Positions 35,521 through 45,218 of a DNA stretch of 64,000 nt are shown here, one piece after another. The translations under genes were made by a program, and so were the position numbers. Position 1 is the stretch's first letter; each line of letters opens with the position of its first letter. The DNA lies in the NCBI RefSeq assembly GCF_900459225.1, contig NZ_UHFH01000003.1, positions 774,501-838,500 on the forward strand, written 5' to 3'. This DNA comes from Streptococcus dysgalactiae subsp. dysgalactiae. Its GTDB lineage: Bacteria; Bacillota; Bacilli; Lactobacillales; Streptococcaceae. The notes under the pieces are model-generated. The model ran no database searches, was not told the DNA's origin, and saw only the letters and a list, made by a program, of their open reading frames with translations.

Positions 35521-35549
35521 TTGACTTTTTCCGAAAAATAATGTAATAT
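35521..35549 (+). promoter_or_regulatory. rpsU promoter
   Basis: TTGACT, 17-bp spacer, TAATAT. Confidence 0.75.
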
Positions 35550-35595
35550 GGCTTAGAACGTGAAAATGTTACAATATCTTGAGGAGGTGAAACAC

Positions 35596-35772
35596 ATGTC
35601 AAAAACAGTAGTACGTAAAAATGAATCTCTTGACGATGCTCTTCGTCGCTTCAAACGTTCTGTTACTAAAGCTGGTACTCTTCAAGAATCACGTAAACGT
35701 GAATTCTACGAAAAACCTTCTGTAAAACGTAAACGTAAATCAGAAGCAGCTCGCAAACGTAAAAAATTCTAA
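35596..35772 (+). CDS. rpsU: 30S ribosomal protein S21
   Basis: A very basic 58-residue protein, [20 protein letters not shown] onward, complete. ATG 35596 follows a full GAGGAGGTGA ribosome site; the longer frame starting at 35560 would place that site inside the gene and is rejected. Terminator follows. Confidence 0.96.
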
Positions 35773-35780
35773 CATGAGAC

Positions 35781-35818
35781 AATAAAAGCAATCCTAAAGA
35801 CCTAGGGTTGCTTTTATT
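35781..35818 (+). terminator. rpsU terminator
   Basis: AATAAAAGCAATCCTA / TAGGGTTGCTTTTATT hairpin. Confidence 0.85.
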
Positions 35819-35856
35819 ATCTTGGCAGCAAATGGTGTTATAATAAATTTGTCGTC

Positions 35857-35890
35857 AAAAAAACAGTTGGAGTAGGTATCCAACTGTTTT
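35857..35890 (-). terminator. mscL terminator
   Basis: On the minus strand, AAAACAGTTGGA / TCCAACTGTTTT with a long T-run after it. Confidence 0.8.
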
Positions 35891-35903
35891 AAGGTGTAGT
35901 GGT

Positions 35904-36278
35904 TTATTTATTTGCTAACAAATCACGGATTTCAGTAAGCAATTCTTCTTGAGTAGGAGCTGCCACTTCAACAACCTCTTCCTCTTGTTTTTTAGGCATT
36001 GCTTTTTCAGCAGCTTTGACAACAAAGAAAAGGCTAGTACCAATGATAAGGAAGTTAATAACAGCGCCTAAGAAGTTACCATATTTAACACCGTTCCAAG
36101 TCAATTGAGTAATGTTTTCCACATTGGCAGCTTTCAAGGCTGGATTTAAGATAAGTGGTGTGATGATATCGTTAACAAATGATGTCACGATTGCGCCAAA
36201 AGCACTACCAATGATAACAGCTACGGCAAGATCGATGACGTTTCCTCTAAACAAAAATGCTTTTAATTCTTTAATCAT
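35904..36278 (-). CDS. mscL: Large-conductance mechanosensitive channel
   Basis: The 124-residue protein has a short amphipathic N-terminus (MIKELKAFLFRGNVIDLAVA), two membrane helices (about 15-43 and 68-93) and a charged C-terminal helix bundle. It releases solutes on osmotic downshock. It lies opposite to and between rpsU and dnaG. Confidence 0.95.
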   Translation of the reverse strand: MIKELKAFLFRGNVIDLAVAVIIGSAFGAIVTSFVNDIITPLILNPALKAANVENITQLTWNGVKYGNFLGAVINFLIIGTSLFFVVKAAEKAMPKKQEEEVVEVAAPTQEELLTEIRDLLANK

Positions 36279-36360
36279 GAGAATTCCCCTTTTTTCTAAT
36301 ATAACCTAATGATATCACAATTGACCTGCAAAATCCAATGGGACCACCTGTATTTTTAAA

Positions 36361-36389
36361 TTTACAAATGAGGTCTTCAATGGTATAAT
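36361..36389 (+). promoter_or_regulatory. dnaG-rpoD promoter
   Basis: TTTACA, 17-bp spacer, TATAAT, giving an expected start near 36396. Confidence 0.75.
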
Positions 36390-36432
36390 GAAACATAAAA
36401 CTATAATGGGATTTTTATGGGGAGGTGATGAC

Positions 36433-38220
36433 TTGGCAATTGACAAAGAGATGATTTCCCAAATAAAAAACAGTGTGAATATTGTCGATGTTATTGGAGA
36501 AGTCGTTAAGCTTTCCCGTGCTGGTCGACACTACCTCGGCCTATGTCCCTTCCATAAAGAAAAAACGCCCTCTTTTAATGTCATTGAAGACAGACAATTT
36601 TTCCATTGTTTTGGTTGTGGAAAATCAGGGGATGTTTTTAAATTTATCGAGGACTATCGTCAAGTTCCTTTTTTAGAAAGTGTTCAGATTATTGCTGAGA
36701 GAGCAGGGATAGCGTTAGAGATACCCCCCAGACAATCTGGGAGTTCTAGTCCTAAAACGAATCCCCATAAGGTTTTGATGTCTCTGCACGAAGACGCTGC
36801 AAAATTTTACCATGCTGTGTTGATGACAACTACCATCGGCCAAGAAGCAAGACAATATCTTTACCGACGTGGTTTAGATGACAACTTGATTGAACATTTT
36901 AATATTGGGTTGTCGCCTGATGAGTCGGACTACCTTTACCAAGCTCTTTCTAAAAAATACGACGAGAGCCAGCTAGCAGCCTCAGGATTATTTAACTTGT
37001 CTGAACAATCAAATACTATTTATGATGCCTTTCGCAATCGTATCATGTTCCCTTTGTCAGATGACAGAGGTAATATTATCGCCTTTTCAGGTCGAATTTG
37101 GACAAAGAGTGATTTAGAGAAGAAACAGGCTAAGTATAAAAATTCAAGAGGAACCGTTTTATTTAATAAGTCTTATGAGTTTTATCACCTTGACAAAGCC
37201 AAGCCTGTTATTGCCAAAACTCATGAAGTTTTTTTAATGGAAGGTTTCATGGATGTGATTGCCGCTTACCGTTCTGGTCATGAAAATGCAATTGCTTCTA
37301 TGGGAACTGCTCTAACTCCTGAACATGTTACTCATCTTAAACAGGTCACTAAAAAAGTGGTTTTGACTTATGATGGTGACCATGCTGGCCAAAATGCCAT
37401 TGCTAAATCACTCGACTTACTTAAAGATTTCGTAGTGGAAATTGTCAGGATTCCCAACAAAATGGATCCTGATGAGTTTGTGCAACGGCATTCCCCCGAA
37501 GCGTTTGCAGATTTGCTTAAGCAGTCTCGTATCAGTAGTGTGGAGTTCTTCATTGATTACCTCAAGCCTGATAATATGGACAATTTGCAGTCTCAAATTG
37601 CTTATGTGGAGAGAATAGCTCCCTTAATTGCACAATCACCTTCAATTACAGCTCAAAATTCTTATATTAATAAGGTAGCTGATCTCTTACCAGACTTTGA
37701 TTACTTCCAGGTAGAACAATCAGTCAACGCCTTGAGGGCACAGGATAGGAGAAGACTACAGGAAGCGCCTGTTCAACCTGTTAGCCGACTTGTTACCCTA
37801 CCGGTAACCAAAAGTCTTACAGCTGTTGCCAAAGCAGAAGGGCATCTTTTGCATAGGCTTTTACACCATGATTACCTGCTGACAGAGTTTCGTCATCGGA
37901 AGGATTTTTATTTTGATACACCCACTTTTCAGGTGCTCTATGAGCAGCTGAAAAAGCAGGGGCAAATCACTTCTTACGACTTGTCCGAAATGCCCGAAGA
38001 TGTCAATCAGGCTTACTATAGTATTTTGGAATCTAACCTTCCTGAAGAGGTGGCTCCAGGAGAAATTGCTGATATTTTAGCCAAGCGCACCAAGCTTTTA
38101 GCAGAACGAGACCTTCATAAACAAAGTAAAAAAGTGAGAGAGTCAAGTAATAAAGGCGATCATGAATTAGCCTTAGAAGTATTAGAAAATCTAATTGCTC
38201 AAAAACGAAAAATGGAATAG
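36433..38220 (+). CDS. dnaG: DNA primase
   Basis: Makes RNA primers at the fork. The 595-residue protein has an N-terminal CHC2 zinc finger ([13 protein letters not shown] with downstream CFGC), TOPRIM region ([26 protein letters not shown]) and a C-terminal helicase-binding domain. I chose TTG 36433, which follows GGGGAGGTGAT; ATG 36406 would be only about 10 nt into the mRNA without a ribosome site, and the longest frame (36388) overlaps the -10 box. ATG 36451 is another option. Confidence 0.92.
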   Translation: MAIDKEMISQIKNSVNIVDVIGEVVKLSRAGRHYLGLCPFHKEKTPSFNVIEDRQFFHCFGCGKSGDVFKFIEDYRQVPFLESVQIIAERAGIALEIPPRQSGSSSPKTNPHKVLMSLHEDAAKFYHAVLMTTTIGQEARQYLYRRGLDDNLIEHFNIGLSPDESDYLYQALSKKYDESQLAASGLFNLSEQSNTIYDAFRNRIMFPLSDDRGNIIAFSGRIWTKSDLEKKQAKYKNSRGTVLFNKSYEFYHLDKAKPVIAKTHEVFLMEGFMDVIAAYRSGHENAIASMGTALTPEHVTHLKQVTKKVVLTYDGDHAGQNAIAKSLDLLKDFVVEIVRIPNKMDPDEFVQRHSPEAFADLLKQSRISSVEFFIDYLKPDNMDNLQSQIAYVERIAPLIAQSPSITAQNSYINKVADLLPDFDYFQVEQSVNALRAQDRRRLQEAPVQPVSRLVTLPVTKSLTAVAKAEGHLLHRLLHHDYLLTEFRHRKDFYFDTPTFQVLYEQLKKQGQITSYDLSEMPEDVNQAYYSILESNLPEEVAPGEIADILAKRTKLLAERDLHKQSKKVRESSNKGDHELALEVLENLIAQKRKME

Positions 38221-38228
38221 AGGAAAAT

Positions 38229-39338
38229 ATGACAAAAGAAAAAGAAATTACAACTTTTAATGTTCAAGTTGCGGAGTTTATTCGTCATCATAAAAAAGAA
38301 GGAACAGCTATTGATGATGATGTAACTGAAAAACTTGTCATTCCATTTGCCTTGGATGCTGATCAAATTGATGACCTCCTTGAGCGTTTGACGGATGGTG
38401 GAATTTCTATTACTGATAAAGAAGGCAATCCATCGTCTAAATATATTGTGGAAGAACCAAAACCAGAAGAGTTAACCGATGAAGAATTAATTGGTAGCAA
38501 TTCTGCTAAAGTGAATGACCCTGTCCGCATGTACCTCAAAGAAATTGGTGTGGTACCACTTTTAACAAGTGAAGAAGAAAAAGTGTTAGCAGTAGCAGTT
38601 TCAGAAGGTGACCTAGAAGCTAAACAACGTTTAGCAGAAGCTAACCTACGTTTGGTAGTTTCTATTGCCAAGCGGTATGTTGGTCGTGGGATGCAATTCT
38701 TGGACTTGATTCAAGAAGGAAATATGGGATTAATGAAAGCTGTTGATAAGTTTGACTATTCAAAAGGCTTTAAATTCTCAACCTATGCGACTTGGTGGAT
38801 TCGTCAGGCTATTACCCGTGCTATTGCAGACCAAGCTCGTACGATTCGTATTCCGGTTCACATGGTAGAAACCATTAACAAATTGGTTCGTGAACAGCGT
38901 AATTTGTTGCAAGAGTTAGGGCAAGACCCGACACCAGAACAAATTGCAGAGCGCATGGAAATGACTCCAGACAAGGTTCGTGAAATTCTAAAAATTGCTC
39001 AAGAACCTGTTTCTTTAGAAACACCAATTGGGGAAGAAGATGATAGTCACTTAGGTGATTTTATCGAAGACGAAGTCATTGAAAATCCTGTTGATTACAC
39101 TACTCGCGTGGTTCTACGTGAACAGTTAGATGAGGTTTTGGATACCTTGACAGATCGAGAAGAAAATGTTCTTCGCCTACGCTTTGGACTTGACGATGGT
39201 AAAATGCGCACTCTTGAAGATGTGGGTAAAGTCTTTAACGTTACCCGTGAGCGTATCCGTCAAATTGAAGCTAAAGCGCTTCGCAAACTCCGCCACCCAA
39301 GCCGTAGCAAGCAATTAAGAGACTTTATAGAGGACTAG
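38229..39338 (+). CDS. rpoD: RNA polymerase primary sigma factor
   Basis: The 369-residue sigma-70 factor has region 1.2 ([14 protein letters not shown]), region 2 ([30 protein letters not shown]), region 3 and region 4 with the -35-binding helix [18 protein letters not shown]. Co-transcribed with dnaG (8-bp gap), as in the Gram-positive macromolecular synthesis operon. The many TTGACA/TATAAT-like promoters here are its targets. Confidence 0.97.
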   Translation: MTKEKEITTFNVQVAEFIRHHKKEGTAIDDDVTEKLVIPFALDADQIDDLLERLTDGGISITDKEGNPSSKYIVEEPKPEELTDEELIGSNSAKVNDPVRMYLKEIGVVPLLTSEEEKVLAVAVSEGDLEAKQRLAEANLRLVVSIAKRYVGRGMQFLDLIQEGNMGLMKAVDKFDYSKGFKFSTYATWWIRQAITRAIADQARTIRIPVHMVETINKLVREQRNLLQELGQDPTPEQIAERMEMTPDKVREILKIAQEPVSLETPIGEEDDSHLGDFIEDEVIENPVDYTTRVVLREQLDEVLDTLTDREENVLRLRFGLDDGKMRTLEDVGKVFNVTRERIRQIEAKALRKLRHPSRSKQLRDFIED

Positions 39339-39663
39339 AATCGTCCAGTAGAGGATTTTAGGTCGTTGGATTTAAATAGGAAGGAAACTAAAACCCAAAG
39401 TTTTGCTTATCACTGGTACACCTAAAAATTAGAAGGTGGACCGAACTTGGTGGGCATTTTAAATAGCAAGTTTGACATTACAACCGCACCTGAAACCTAC
39501 TGGATGGTTTTATCGGTCTACCTTTACAAAAAGAAAGGACTCCGAACTCAGTGGGTATCTTTATCTATGGCATTAGGGAGAGATCCTTTGGGTGAATGTA
39601 GCTAAAGCCTTTAAGGGACTTTTCTGTCTATGTGGAAAACATTCAACAAATGAAAGGGAGATC
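39339..39663 (+). other. rpoD downstream region with an imperfect tandem repeat
   Basis: A 325-bp stretch without a recognised gene. Two related modules lie at 39415-39467 and 39515-39571, sharing GGACCGAACT..GTGGG.AT.TTT; each follows an A-rich stretch. Nothing matches a riboswitch I know. Confidence 0.5.
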
Positions 39664-40002
39664 ATGACTGAGACACCAAAATATACCGAAGAGCAAGTGG
39701 CAACTATTAAAGATAGGATTCTTGAGGCCCTGGAAACGGTTATTGACCCAGAGTTAGGTATTGATATTGTTAATTTAGGCTTGATTTACGAAATCCGTTT
39801 TGATGACAATGGGCATACAGAGATTGACATGACTCTTACGACGATGGGGTGTCCGCTGGCTGATTTACTGACAGATCATATTCACGATGCCATGCGAGAT
39901 GTTCCAGAAGTAACCAAGACCGAAGTAAAGTTGGTCTGGTATCCTGCTTGGACAGTAGATAAAATGAGTCGTTATGCCAGAATTGCATTAGGTATTCGCT
40001 AA
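39664..40002 (+). CDS. MIP18/DUF59 family protein (SufT-like)
   Basis: The 112-residue metal-sulfur cluster biosynthesis family protein has the core VIDPELGIDIVNLGLIYE and the conserved Cys in MTTMGCPLADLL-type sequence (TLTTMGCPL). It probably helps in Fe-S cluster maturation; SufT relatives do this elsewhere. ATG 39664 follows AAAGGGAG; a longer frame with GTG at 39592 is less likely. Confidence 0.87.
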   Translation: MTETPKYTEEQVATIKDRILEALETVIDPELGIDIVNLGLIYEIRFDDNGHTEIDMTLTTMGCPLADLLTDHIHDAMRDVPEVTKTEVKLVWYPAWTVDKMSRYARIALGIR

Positions 40003-40010
40003 TATCATCA

Positions 40011-40040
40011 TCAAGGGATGAAATATTCCCTTTTTTGATG
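40011..40040 (+). terminator. Terminator before the antigen cluster
   Basis: AAGGGAT-GAAAT-ATTCCCTT followed by T6. Confidence 0.8.
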
Positions 40041-40134
40041 TAAAATAAAGACGTTAAAAGTAGTAACCATTCAATAATGATAAAGACACTTACTGAATAA
40101 AGTAAGATGGTTTGCTTATGAATAAGGAGAAACG

Positions 40135-40989
40135 ATGATTTTAATTACGGGAAGCAATGGGCAACTAGGAACAGAACTTCGTTATTTATTAGATGAACGA
40201 CATGTGGATTATGTAGCTGTAGACGTTGCAGAGATGGATATTACAGATGCTGATAAAGTAGAAGCGGTTTTTGCACAAGTAAAACCAACTCTAGTCTATC
40301 ATTGTGCTGCTTACACAGCAGTTGATGCAGCAGAAGATGAAGGCAAAGCATTAAACGAAGCCATTAACGTGACAGGTTCAGAAAATATTGCTAAAGCTTG
40401 TGGTAAATATGGTGCCACACTTATCTATATTTCGACGGATTATGTATTTGATGGCAATAAACCTGTAGGTCAAGAGTGGCTAGAAACTGACGTTCCAGAT
40501 CCTCAGACAGAATATGGCCGCACAAAACGGTTGGGGGAATTAGCGGTAGAACAATATGCAGAGCACTTCTATATCATTCGTACGGCCTGGGTATTTGGGA
40601 ATTATGGGAAAAACTTTGTCTTTACCATGCAGCAGCTCGCTGAAAAGCACCCACGTTTAACAGTTGTCAATGACCAGCATGGTCGCCCAACCTGGACAAG
40701 AACTTTGGCAGAATTCATGTGCTATTTAGCAGAAAATCAAAAAGCCTTTGGTTATTACCATTTATCAAACGATGCGAAGGAAGACACCACTTGGTATGAT
40801 TTCGCTAAAGAAATCTTAAAAGGCAAAGCAGTTGAGGTTGTGCCAGTTGATTCGTCTGCCTTTCCAGCCAAGGCTAAGCGACCTCTAAATTCAACAATGA
40901 ATCTTGATAAAGCAAAAGCAACTGGTTTTGTGATTCCAACATGGCAAGAAGCTTTGAAGGAATTCTACCAACAAGACCGTCACCAATAA
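40135..40989 (+). CDS. rmlD: dTDP-4-dehydrorhamnose reductase
   Basis: Last step of dTDP-L-rhamnose synthesis; the GacA homologue. The 284-residue short-chain dehydrogenase has GSNGQLGTEL (NAD(P)H loop), STDYVFDG and the catalytic Tyr-Lys in TEYGRTKRLGE. It supplies rhamnose for the wall polysaccharide made by the following genes. A hairpin and a new promoter separate it from gacB. Confidence 0.95.
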   Translation: MILITGSNGQLGTELRYLLDERHVDYVAVDVAEMDITDADKVEAVFAQVKPTLVYHCAAYTAVDAAEDEGKALNEAINVTGSENIAKACGKYGATLIYISTDYVFDGNKPVGQEWLETDVPDPQTEYGRTKRLGELAVEQYAEHFYIIRTAWVFGNYGKNFVFTMQQLAEKHPRLTVVNDQHGRPTWTRTLAEFMCYLAENQKAFGYYHLSNDAKEDTTWYDFAKEILKGKAVEVVPVDSSAFPAKAKRPLNSTMNLDKAKATGFVIPTWQEALKEFYQQDRHQ

Positions 40990-40991
40990 GG

Positions 40992-41035
40992 CAGTGAAAG
41001 AGAGTTAGTCTAAGGAGACTGGCTCTCTTTCATTG
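40992..41035 (+). terminator. Hairpin between rmlD and gacB
   Basis: GTGAAAGAGAG pairs with CTCTCTTTCAT across an 18-base loop; weak T-run, so possibly an attenuator. Confidence 0.45.
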
Positions 41036-41063
41036 GTTTAAGGTCGCATTGGGCCGCTAAATG

Positions 41064-41072
41064 TGGTATAAT
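41064..41072 (+). promoter_or_regulatory. Extended -10 promoter of the antigen cluster
   Basis: TGGTATAAT, an extended -10 element 36 bp before gacB; no good -35 box. Confidence 0.6.
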
Positions 41073-41107
41073 GTTACTGATTATATTTTAAAATGGGGTA
41101 GTATGCA

Positions 41108-42262
41108 ATGCAGGATGTTTTCATCATTGGTAGCAGAGGGTTACCAGCAAAATATGGTGGCTTTGAGACCTTTGTCGAAGAATTAATTAGCCACCAATCA
41201 GCTAAAAACATTCGTTATCACGTTGCTTGTTTAAGCAATACGAAGCATAAGCTTCATTTTGACTACAAGGGGGCAGATTGTTTTTACCTTAATCCCCCAA
41301 AACTTGGACCTGCTAGAGTTATTGCCTATGATATGATGGCTACTGCTTATGCCTTATCTTATTGTGATCAGCATCAGATTAAGAAACCTATTTTTTATGT
41401 TTTAGGAAATACCATAGGTGCCTTTATTGCTCCTTTTGTCAAACAAATTCATGACAGAGGTGGTCGCTTTTTGATTAATCCAGATGGTTTGGAATGGAAA
41501 CGTTCCAAATGGTCAAGACCAGTTCAAGCTTATTTAAAGTTTGCTGAAAAACAGATGACCAAGTATGCTGATTTGGTTATTTCAGATAATAGCGGTATTG
41601 ATCGTTACCTTAAACAGGTTTATCCTTGGTCAAAAACGTGTTTTATTGCTTATGGAACGGAGACCACGCCTTCAAGTTTGACAGCAACTGACAGTAAGGT
41701 TAAGGCTTATTTCCAAACCTTTGGCATTAAAGAAAAAGAATATTATTTAATTCTAGGACGATTTGTTCCCGAAAATAATTACCAGACAGCCATCAAAGAA
41801 TTTATGGCATCGTCATCCAAACGCGATTTAGTGATTATTTGCAATCATGAAGGTAATCCTTATTTCAAGCAGCTGCTTGCTGAAACAGGTTGTGATGAAG
41901 ATCCTCGTATTAAGTTCGTTGGAACACTTTATGATAAGGAATTGTTGACCTATATTCGTGAAGAAGCTTTTGCTTACATTCATGGACATGAAGTTGGGGG
42001 AACCAACCCTGGTCTTTTAGAAGCGTTAGCCCATACCAACCTTAATTTGGTGTTGGGGGTGGATTTTAATCAGTCAGTGGCACGTTCAGCTGCTTTTTAT
42101 TGGACTAAAGAAAAAGGTCAATTAGCTGAGTTGATTAATCAAGTGGATACAGGTCTTGATGATATTGCCTTAGGCAAAAAAGCCAAGGCTATTATTCAGG
42201 AACACTACACTTGGGAAAAAATTGTTGGGGAGTACGAGGCTTTATTTTTAGATGAACATTAA
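41108..42262 (+). CDS. gacB: GacB-like rhamnosyltransferase (initiating, GT4)
   Basis: The 384-residue GT4-type enzyme begins DVFIIGSRGLPAKYGGFETFVEE and has GGTNPGLLEALAH near the C-terminus. In S. pyogenes GacB adds the first beta-1,4-rhamnose to GlcNAc-PP-undecaprenol; published work on groups A, B, C and G found this step conserved. It overlaps gacC by 11 bp. Same function here by homology. Confidence 0.92.
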   Translation: MQDVFIIGSRGLPAKYGGFETFVEELISHQSAKNIRYHVACLSNTKHKLHFDYKGADCFYLNPPKLGPARVIAYDMMATAYALSYCDQHQIKKPIFYVLGNTIGAFIAPFVKQIHDRGGRFLINPDGLEWKRSKWSRPVQAYLKFAEKQMTKYADLVISDNSGIDRYLKQVYPWSKTCFIAYGTETTPSSLTATDSKVKAYFQTFGIKEKEYYLILGRFVPENNYQTAIKEFMASSSKRDLVIICNHEGNPYFKQLLAETGCDEDPRIKFVGTLYDKELLTYIREEAFAYIHGHEVGGTNPGLLEALAHTNLNLVLGVDFNQSVARSAAFYWTKEKGQLAELINQVDTGLDDIALGKKAKAIIQEHYTWEKIVGEYEALFLDEH

Positions 42263-43184
42263 CATTTTATTGTCCACTTACAATGGGGAACGCTTCTTAG
42301 CCGAACAGATTCAGAGCATCCAGAAACAAACTATCAAGGATTGGACCTTGTTGATTAGAGATGATGGATCCACAGATAGAACACCCGACATTATTCGCGA
42401 GTTTGTCAAACAAGATCAACGTATTCAGTGGATTAATGAAAATCAGATTGAAAATTTCGGGGTTATTAAGAATTTTTATACCCTCCTAAAATATCAAGCA
42501 GCTGATGTTTATTTCTTTAGTGATCAAGATGACATTTGGCTAGAAGATAAATTAGAAGTGACCTTGTTGGAAGCACAAAAACATGATTTATCGAAGCCGT
42601 TATTGGTCTACACGGACCTAAAAGTCGTCAATCAACAATTAGAAATAACCCACGCCAGCATGATTAAAACCCAATCTGCTCACGCCAATACTACCTTGCT
42701 TCAAGAGTTAACTGAAAATACGGTAACAGGTGGGACCATGATGATTAACCAGGCCTTGGCAAAGGAGTGGAACACGTGTGAAGGGCTCTTAATGCATGAT
42801 TGGTACTTGGCTTTAGTAGCTGCAGCTAGAGGAAAGTTGGTCTATCTAGATATTCCAACGGAACTCTATCGCCAACACGATGCCAATGTACTGGGGGCTA
42901 GAACTTGGTCTAAGCGAATGAAGCATTGGCTAAGACCTCATCAACTTATCCGAAAGTATTGGTGGCTGATTACTTCTAGTCAACAGCAGGCCCAATTATT
43001 ATTAGATTTACCACTACAACCAAAAGATCGTGATATGGTAGAAGCATATGTTTCGTTATTGAGCAAGTCATTGACTAAACGGTTGGCTACCTTAAAAACA
43101 TACGGCTTTCGTAAAAACCGTGCCTTTCATACCTTAGTTTTTTGGAGCCTAGTCATCACCCTATTTGGTTACAGGAGAAAATAA
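42252..43184 (+). CDS. gacC: GacC-like rhamnosyltransferase (GT2)
   Basis: The 310-residue GT2 enzyme has ILLSTYNGERFLAEQIQSI, the DDGSTDRTPDI donor loop and DQDDIW, like RgpB/GacC. Expected to add the next rhamnose to the lipid-linked primer. It overlaps gacB by 11 bp and ends two bases before gacD. Confidence 0.9.
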   Translation: MNINILLSTYNGERFLAEQIQSIQKQTIKDWTLLIRDDGSTDRTPDIIREFVKQDQRIQWINENQIENFGVIKNFYTLLKYQAADVYFFSDQDDIWLEDKLEVTLLEAQKHDLSKPLLVYTDLKVVNQQLEITHASMIKTQSAHANTTLLQELTENTVTGGTMMINQALAKEWNTCEGLLMHDWYLALVAAARGKLVYLDIPTELYRQHDANVLGARTWSKRMKHWLRPHQLIRKYWWLITSSQQQAQLLLDLPLQPKDRDMVEAYVSLLSKSLTKRLATLKTYGFRKNRAFHTLVFWSLVITLFGYRRK

Positions 43185-43186
43185 GA

Positions 43187-43990
43187 ATGAATTTTTTAAC
43201 AAAGAAAAACCGCATTTTACTGAGAGAAATGGTAAAAACGGATTTTAAATTACGCTATCAGGGAAGCGCTATTGGTTATTTATGGTCTATTTTGAAGCCA
43301 CTGATGATGTTTACCATTATGTACTTAGTGTTTATTCGTTTCCTTCGTTTAGGTGGAAACGTTCCACACTTTCCTGTAGCTTTGTTGTTGGCTAATGTTA
43401 TCTGGTCGTTTTTTTCAGAAGCAACAAGTATGGGTATGGTATCTATTGTATCCCGAGGAGACTTATTGCGAAAATTGAACTTTTCTAAACACATCATTGT
43501 TTTTTCAGCCATTTTAGGTGCTTTGATAAATTTTCTGATAAATTTGGTTGTTGTTTTGATTTTTGCTTTGATTAACGGCGTTACAATTTCAAATTACGCT
43601 TATTTTTCTTTCTTTCTATTTGTTGAGCTAGTGGTTTTCGTAGTAGGAATTGCACTATTACTCTCTACAGTATTTGTTTATTATCGTGATTTAGCTCAAG
43701 TCTGGGAAGTCCTACTGCAAGCAGGAATGTACGCTACACCAATTATCTATCCAATCACGTTTGTTTTAGAGAGGCATCCTCTTGCTGCGAAAATCCTCAT
43801 GTTAAATCCAATTGCACAGATGATTCAGGATTTCCGCTATTTACTTATTGATAGAGCAAATGTTACTATTTGGCAGATGTCAACAAATTGGTTTTATATA
43901 GCTATTCCTTATCTTATACCATTTATTTTATTATTTATTGGTATAACCGTTTTTAAGAAAAATGCGACTAAATTTGCGGAGATTATTTAA
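43187..43990 (+). CDS. gacD: Polysaccharide ABC exporter permease
   Basis: The 267-residue Wzm/RgpC-type permease has about six membrane helices. The ABC2 family segment KTDFKLRYQGSAIGYLWSILKP is split here as KTDFKLRYQGSAIG and YLWSILKP. ATG 43187 follows GGAGAAAATAAGA; the longer frame is rejected. It exports the lipid-linked rhamnan with GacE and overlaps gacE by one base (TAATG). Confidence 0.92.
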   Translation: MNFLTKKNRILLREMVKTDFKLRYQGSAIGYLWSILKPLMMFTIMYLVFIRFLRLGGNVPHFPVALLLANVIWSFFSEATSMGMVSIVSRGDLLRKLNFSKHIIVFSAILGALINFLINLVVVLIFALINGVTISNYAYFSFFLFVELVVFVVGIALLLSTVFVYYRDLAQVWEVLLQAGMYATPIIYPITFVLERHPLAAKILMLNPIAQMIQDFRYLLIDRANVTIWQMSTNWFYIAIPYLIPFILLFIGITVFKKNATKFAEII

Positions 43991-45195
43991 TGATTAATAA
44001 TAAAATTGCAGTTAAAGTAGAGCATGTTAGCAAATCTTTTAAGCTTCCAACAGAAGCGACAAAAAGTTTTAGAGCGACACTCGTTAATCGCTTTAGGGGC
44101 ATTAAAGGATTTACAGAACAACAAGTATTAAAAGACATTAATTTTGAGGTATATAAAGGAGATTTTTTTGGTATTGTTGGTCGAAATGGATCGGGTAAAT
44201 CAACACTCCTGAAAATTATTTCACAAATTTATGCTCCAGAAAAAGGACAAGTAACCGTAGATGGCAAAATGGTTTCTTTTATTGAACTAGGAGTAGGGTT
44301 TAATCCTGAATTAACAGGCCGTGAAAATGTTTATATGAACGGGGCTATGCTAGGATTCACAAAAGAAGAAATTAACGCTATGTATGATGATATTGTGGAT
44401 TTTGCTGAGTTACATGATTTTATGAATCAGAAGTTAAAAAATTATTCTTCTGGAATGCAGGTCCGCCTAGCCTTTTCAGTCGCCATTAAAGCTCAAGGAG
44501 ATGTTCTTATCCTTGACGAAGTACTTGCTGTTGGAGATGAAGCTTTTCAACGAAAATGTAACGATTATTTCATGGAAAGAAAAGATAGTGGCAAGACAAC
44601 CATCTTAGTGACACATGACATGGGAGCTGTCAAAAAATATTGTAATCGAGCGGTACTTATCGAAGATGGTCTTGTTAAGGCTTATGGAGAACCATTTGAT
44701 GTTGCTAATCAATACAGTGTGGATAATACTGAAGCAAAAGAGGAGTTACAAGATTCTGAAAAAGTTGCCGTATCGGACATTGTTCAACAACTAAGGGTAA
44801 ATTTGACGTCTAAGCAAAGAATAACACCTAAAGAGATTATTTCGTTTGAGGTTTCATATGAGGTTTTAAAAGATGAACCCACCTATATTGCTTTTTCTTT
44901 GACAGATATGGATAGAAATATCTGGGTTTATAATGATAACTCCTTAGATCAGTTAGTAGAAGGGATAGGGAAAAAGACTATTTCTTACCAATGTCATTTA
45001 TCACACCTTAATGATATTAAGCTAAAACTTGAAGTAACTGTTCGAGATAAAGATGGGCAAATGTTACTTTTTTCTACAGCAGAACAGTCTCCTAAAATTA
45101 TTATTCAAAGGGATGATATAACTTCAGATGACTTTTCTGCTCTTGATTCAGCAAGTGGTCTGTATCAGCGAAATGGACAGTGGACATTTAGTTAA
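43990..45195 (+). CDS. gacE: Polysaccharide ABC exporter ATPase
   Basis: The 401-residue Wzt/RgpD-type ATPase has Walker A GRNGSGKST, signature YSSGMQVRLAFSVAI, Walker B VLILDEVLAVGD and His-loop TILVTHDMG. An extra C-terminal domain (about residues 255-401), beta-rich, resembles the Wzt carbohydrate-binding domain and could recognise the chain. Confidence 0.92.
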   Translation: MINNKIAVKVEHVSKSFKLPTEATKSFRATLVNRFRGIKGFTEQQVLKDINFEVYKGDFFGIVGRNGSGKSTLLKIISQIYAPEKGQVTVDGKMVSFIELGVGFNPELTGRENVYMNGAMLGFTKEEINAMYDDIVDFAELHDFMNQKLKNYSSGMQVRLAFSVAIKAQGDVLILDEVLAVGDEAFQRKCNDYFMERKDSGKTTILVTHDMGAVKKYCNRAVLIEDGLVKAYGEPFDVANQYSVDNTEAKEELQDSEKVAVSDIVQQLRVNLTSKQRITPKEIISFEVSYEVLKDEPTYIAFSLTDMDRNIWVYNDNSLDQLVEGIGKKTISYQCHLSHLNDIKLKLEVTVRDKDGQMLLFSTAEQSPKIIIQRDDITSDDFSALDSASGLYQRNGQWTFS

Positions 45196-45218
45196 TTGTA
45201 GTTACCAGGAAGAAAATT

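Noticed and set aside
35839-35844. TATAAT between the rpsU and mscL terminators
   Set aside because: No -35 box at the right distance and no plus-strand gene follows; likely chance in AT-rich DNA.
36388-36432. Longer dnaG start at 36388
   Set aside because: The codon overlaps the TATAAT box of the gene's own promoter; TTG 36433 has a strong ribosome site.
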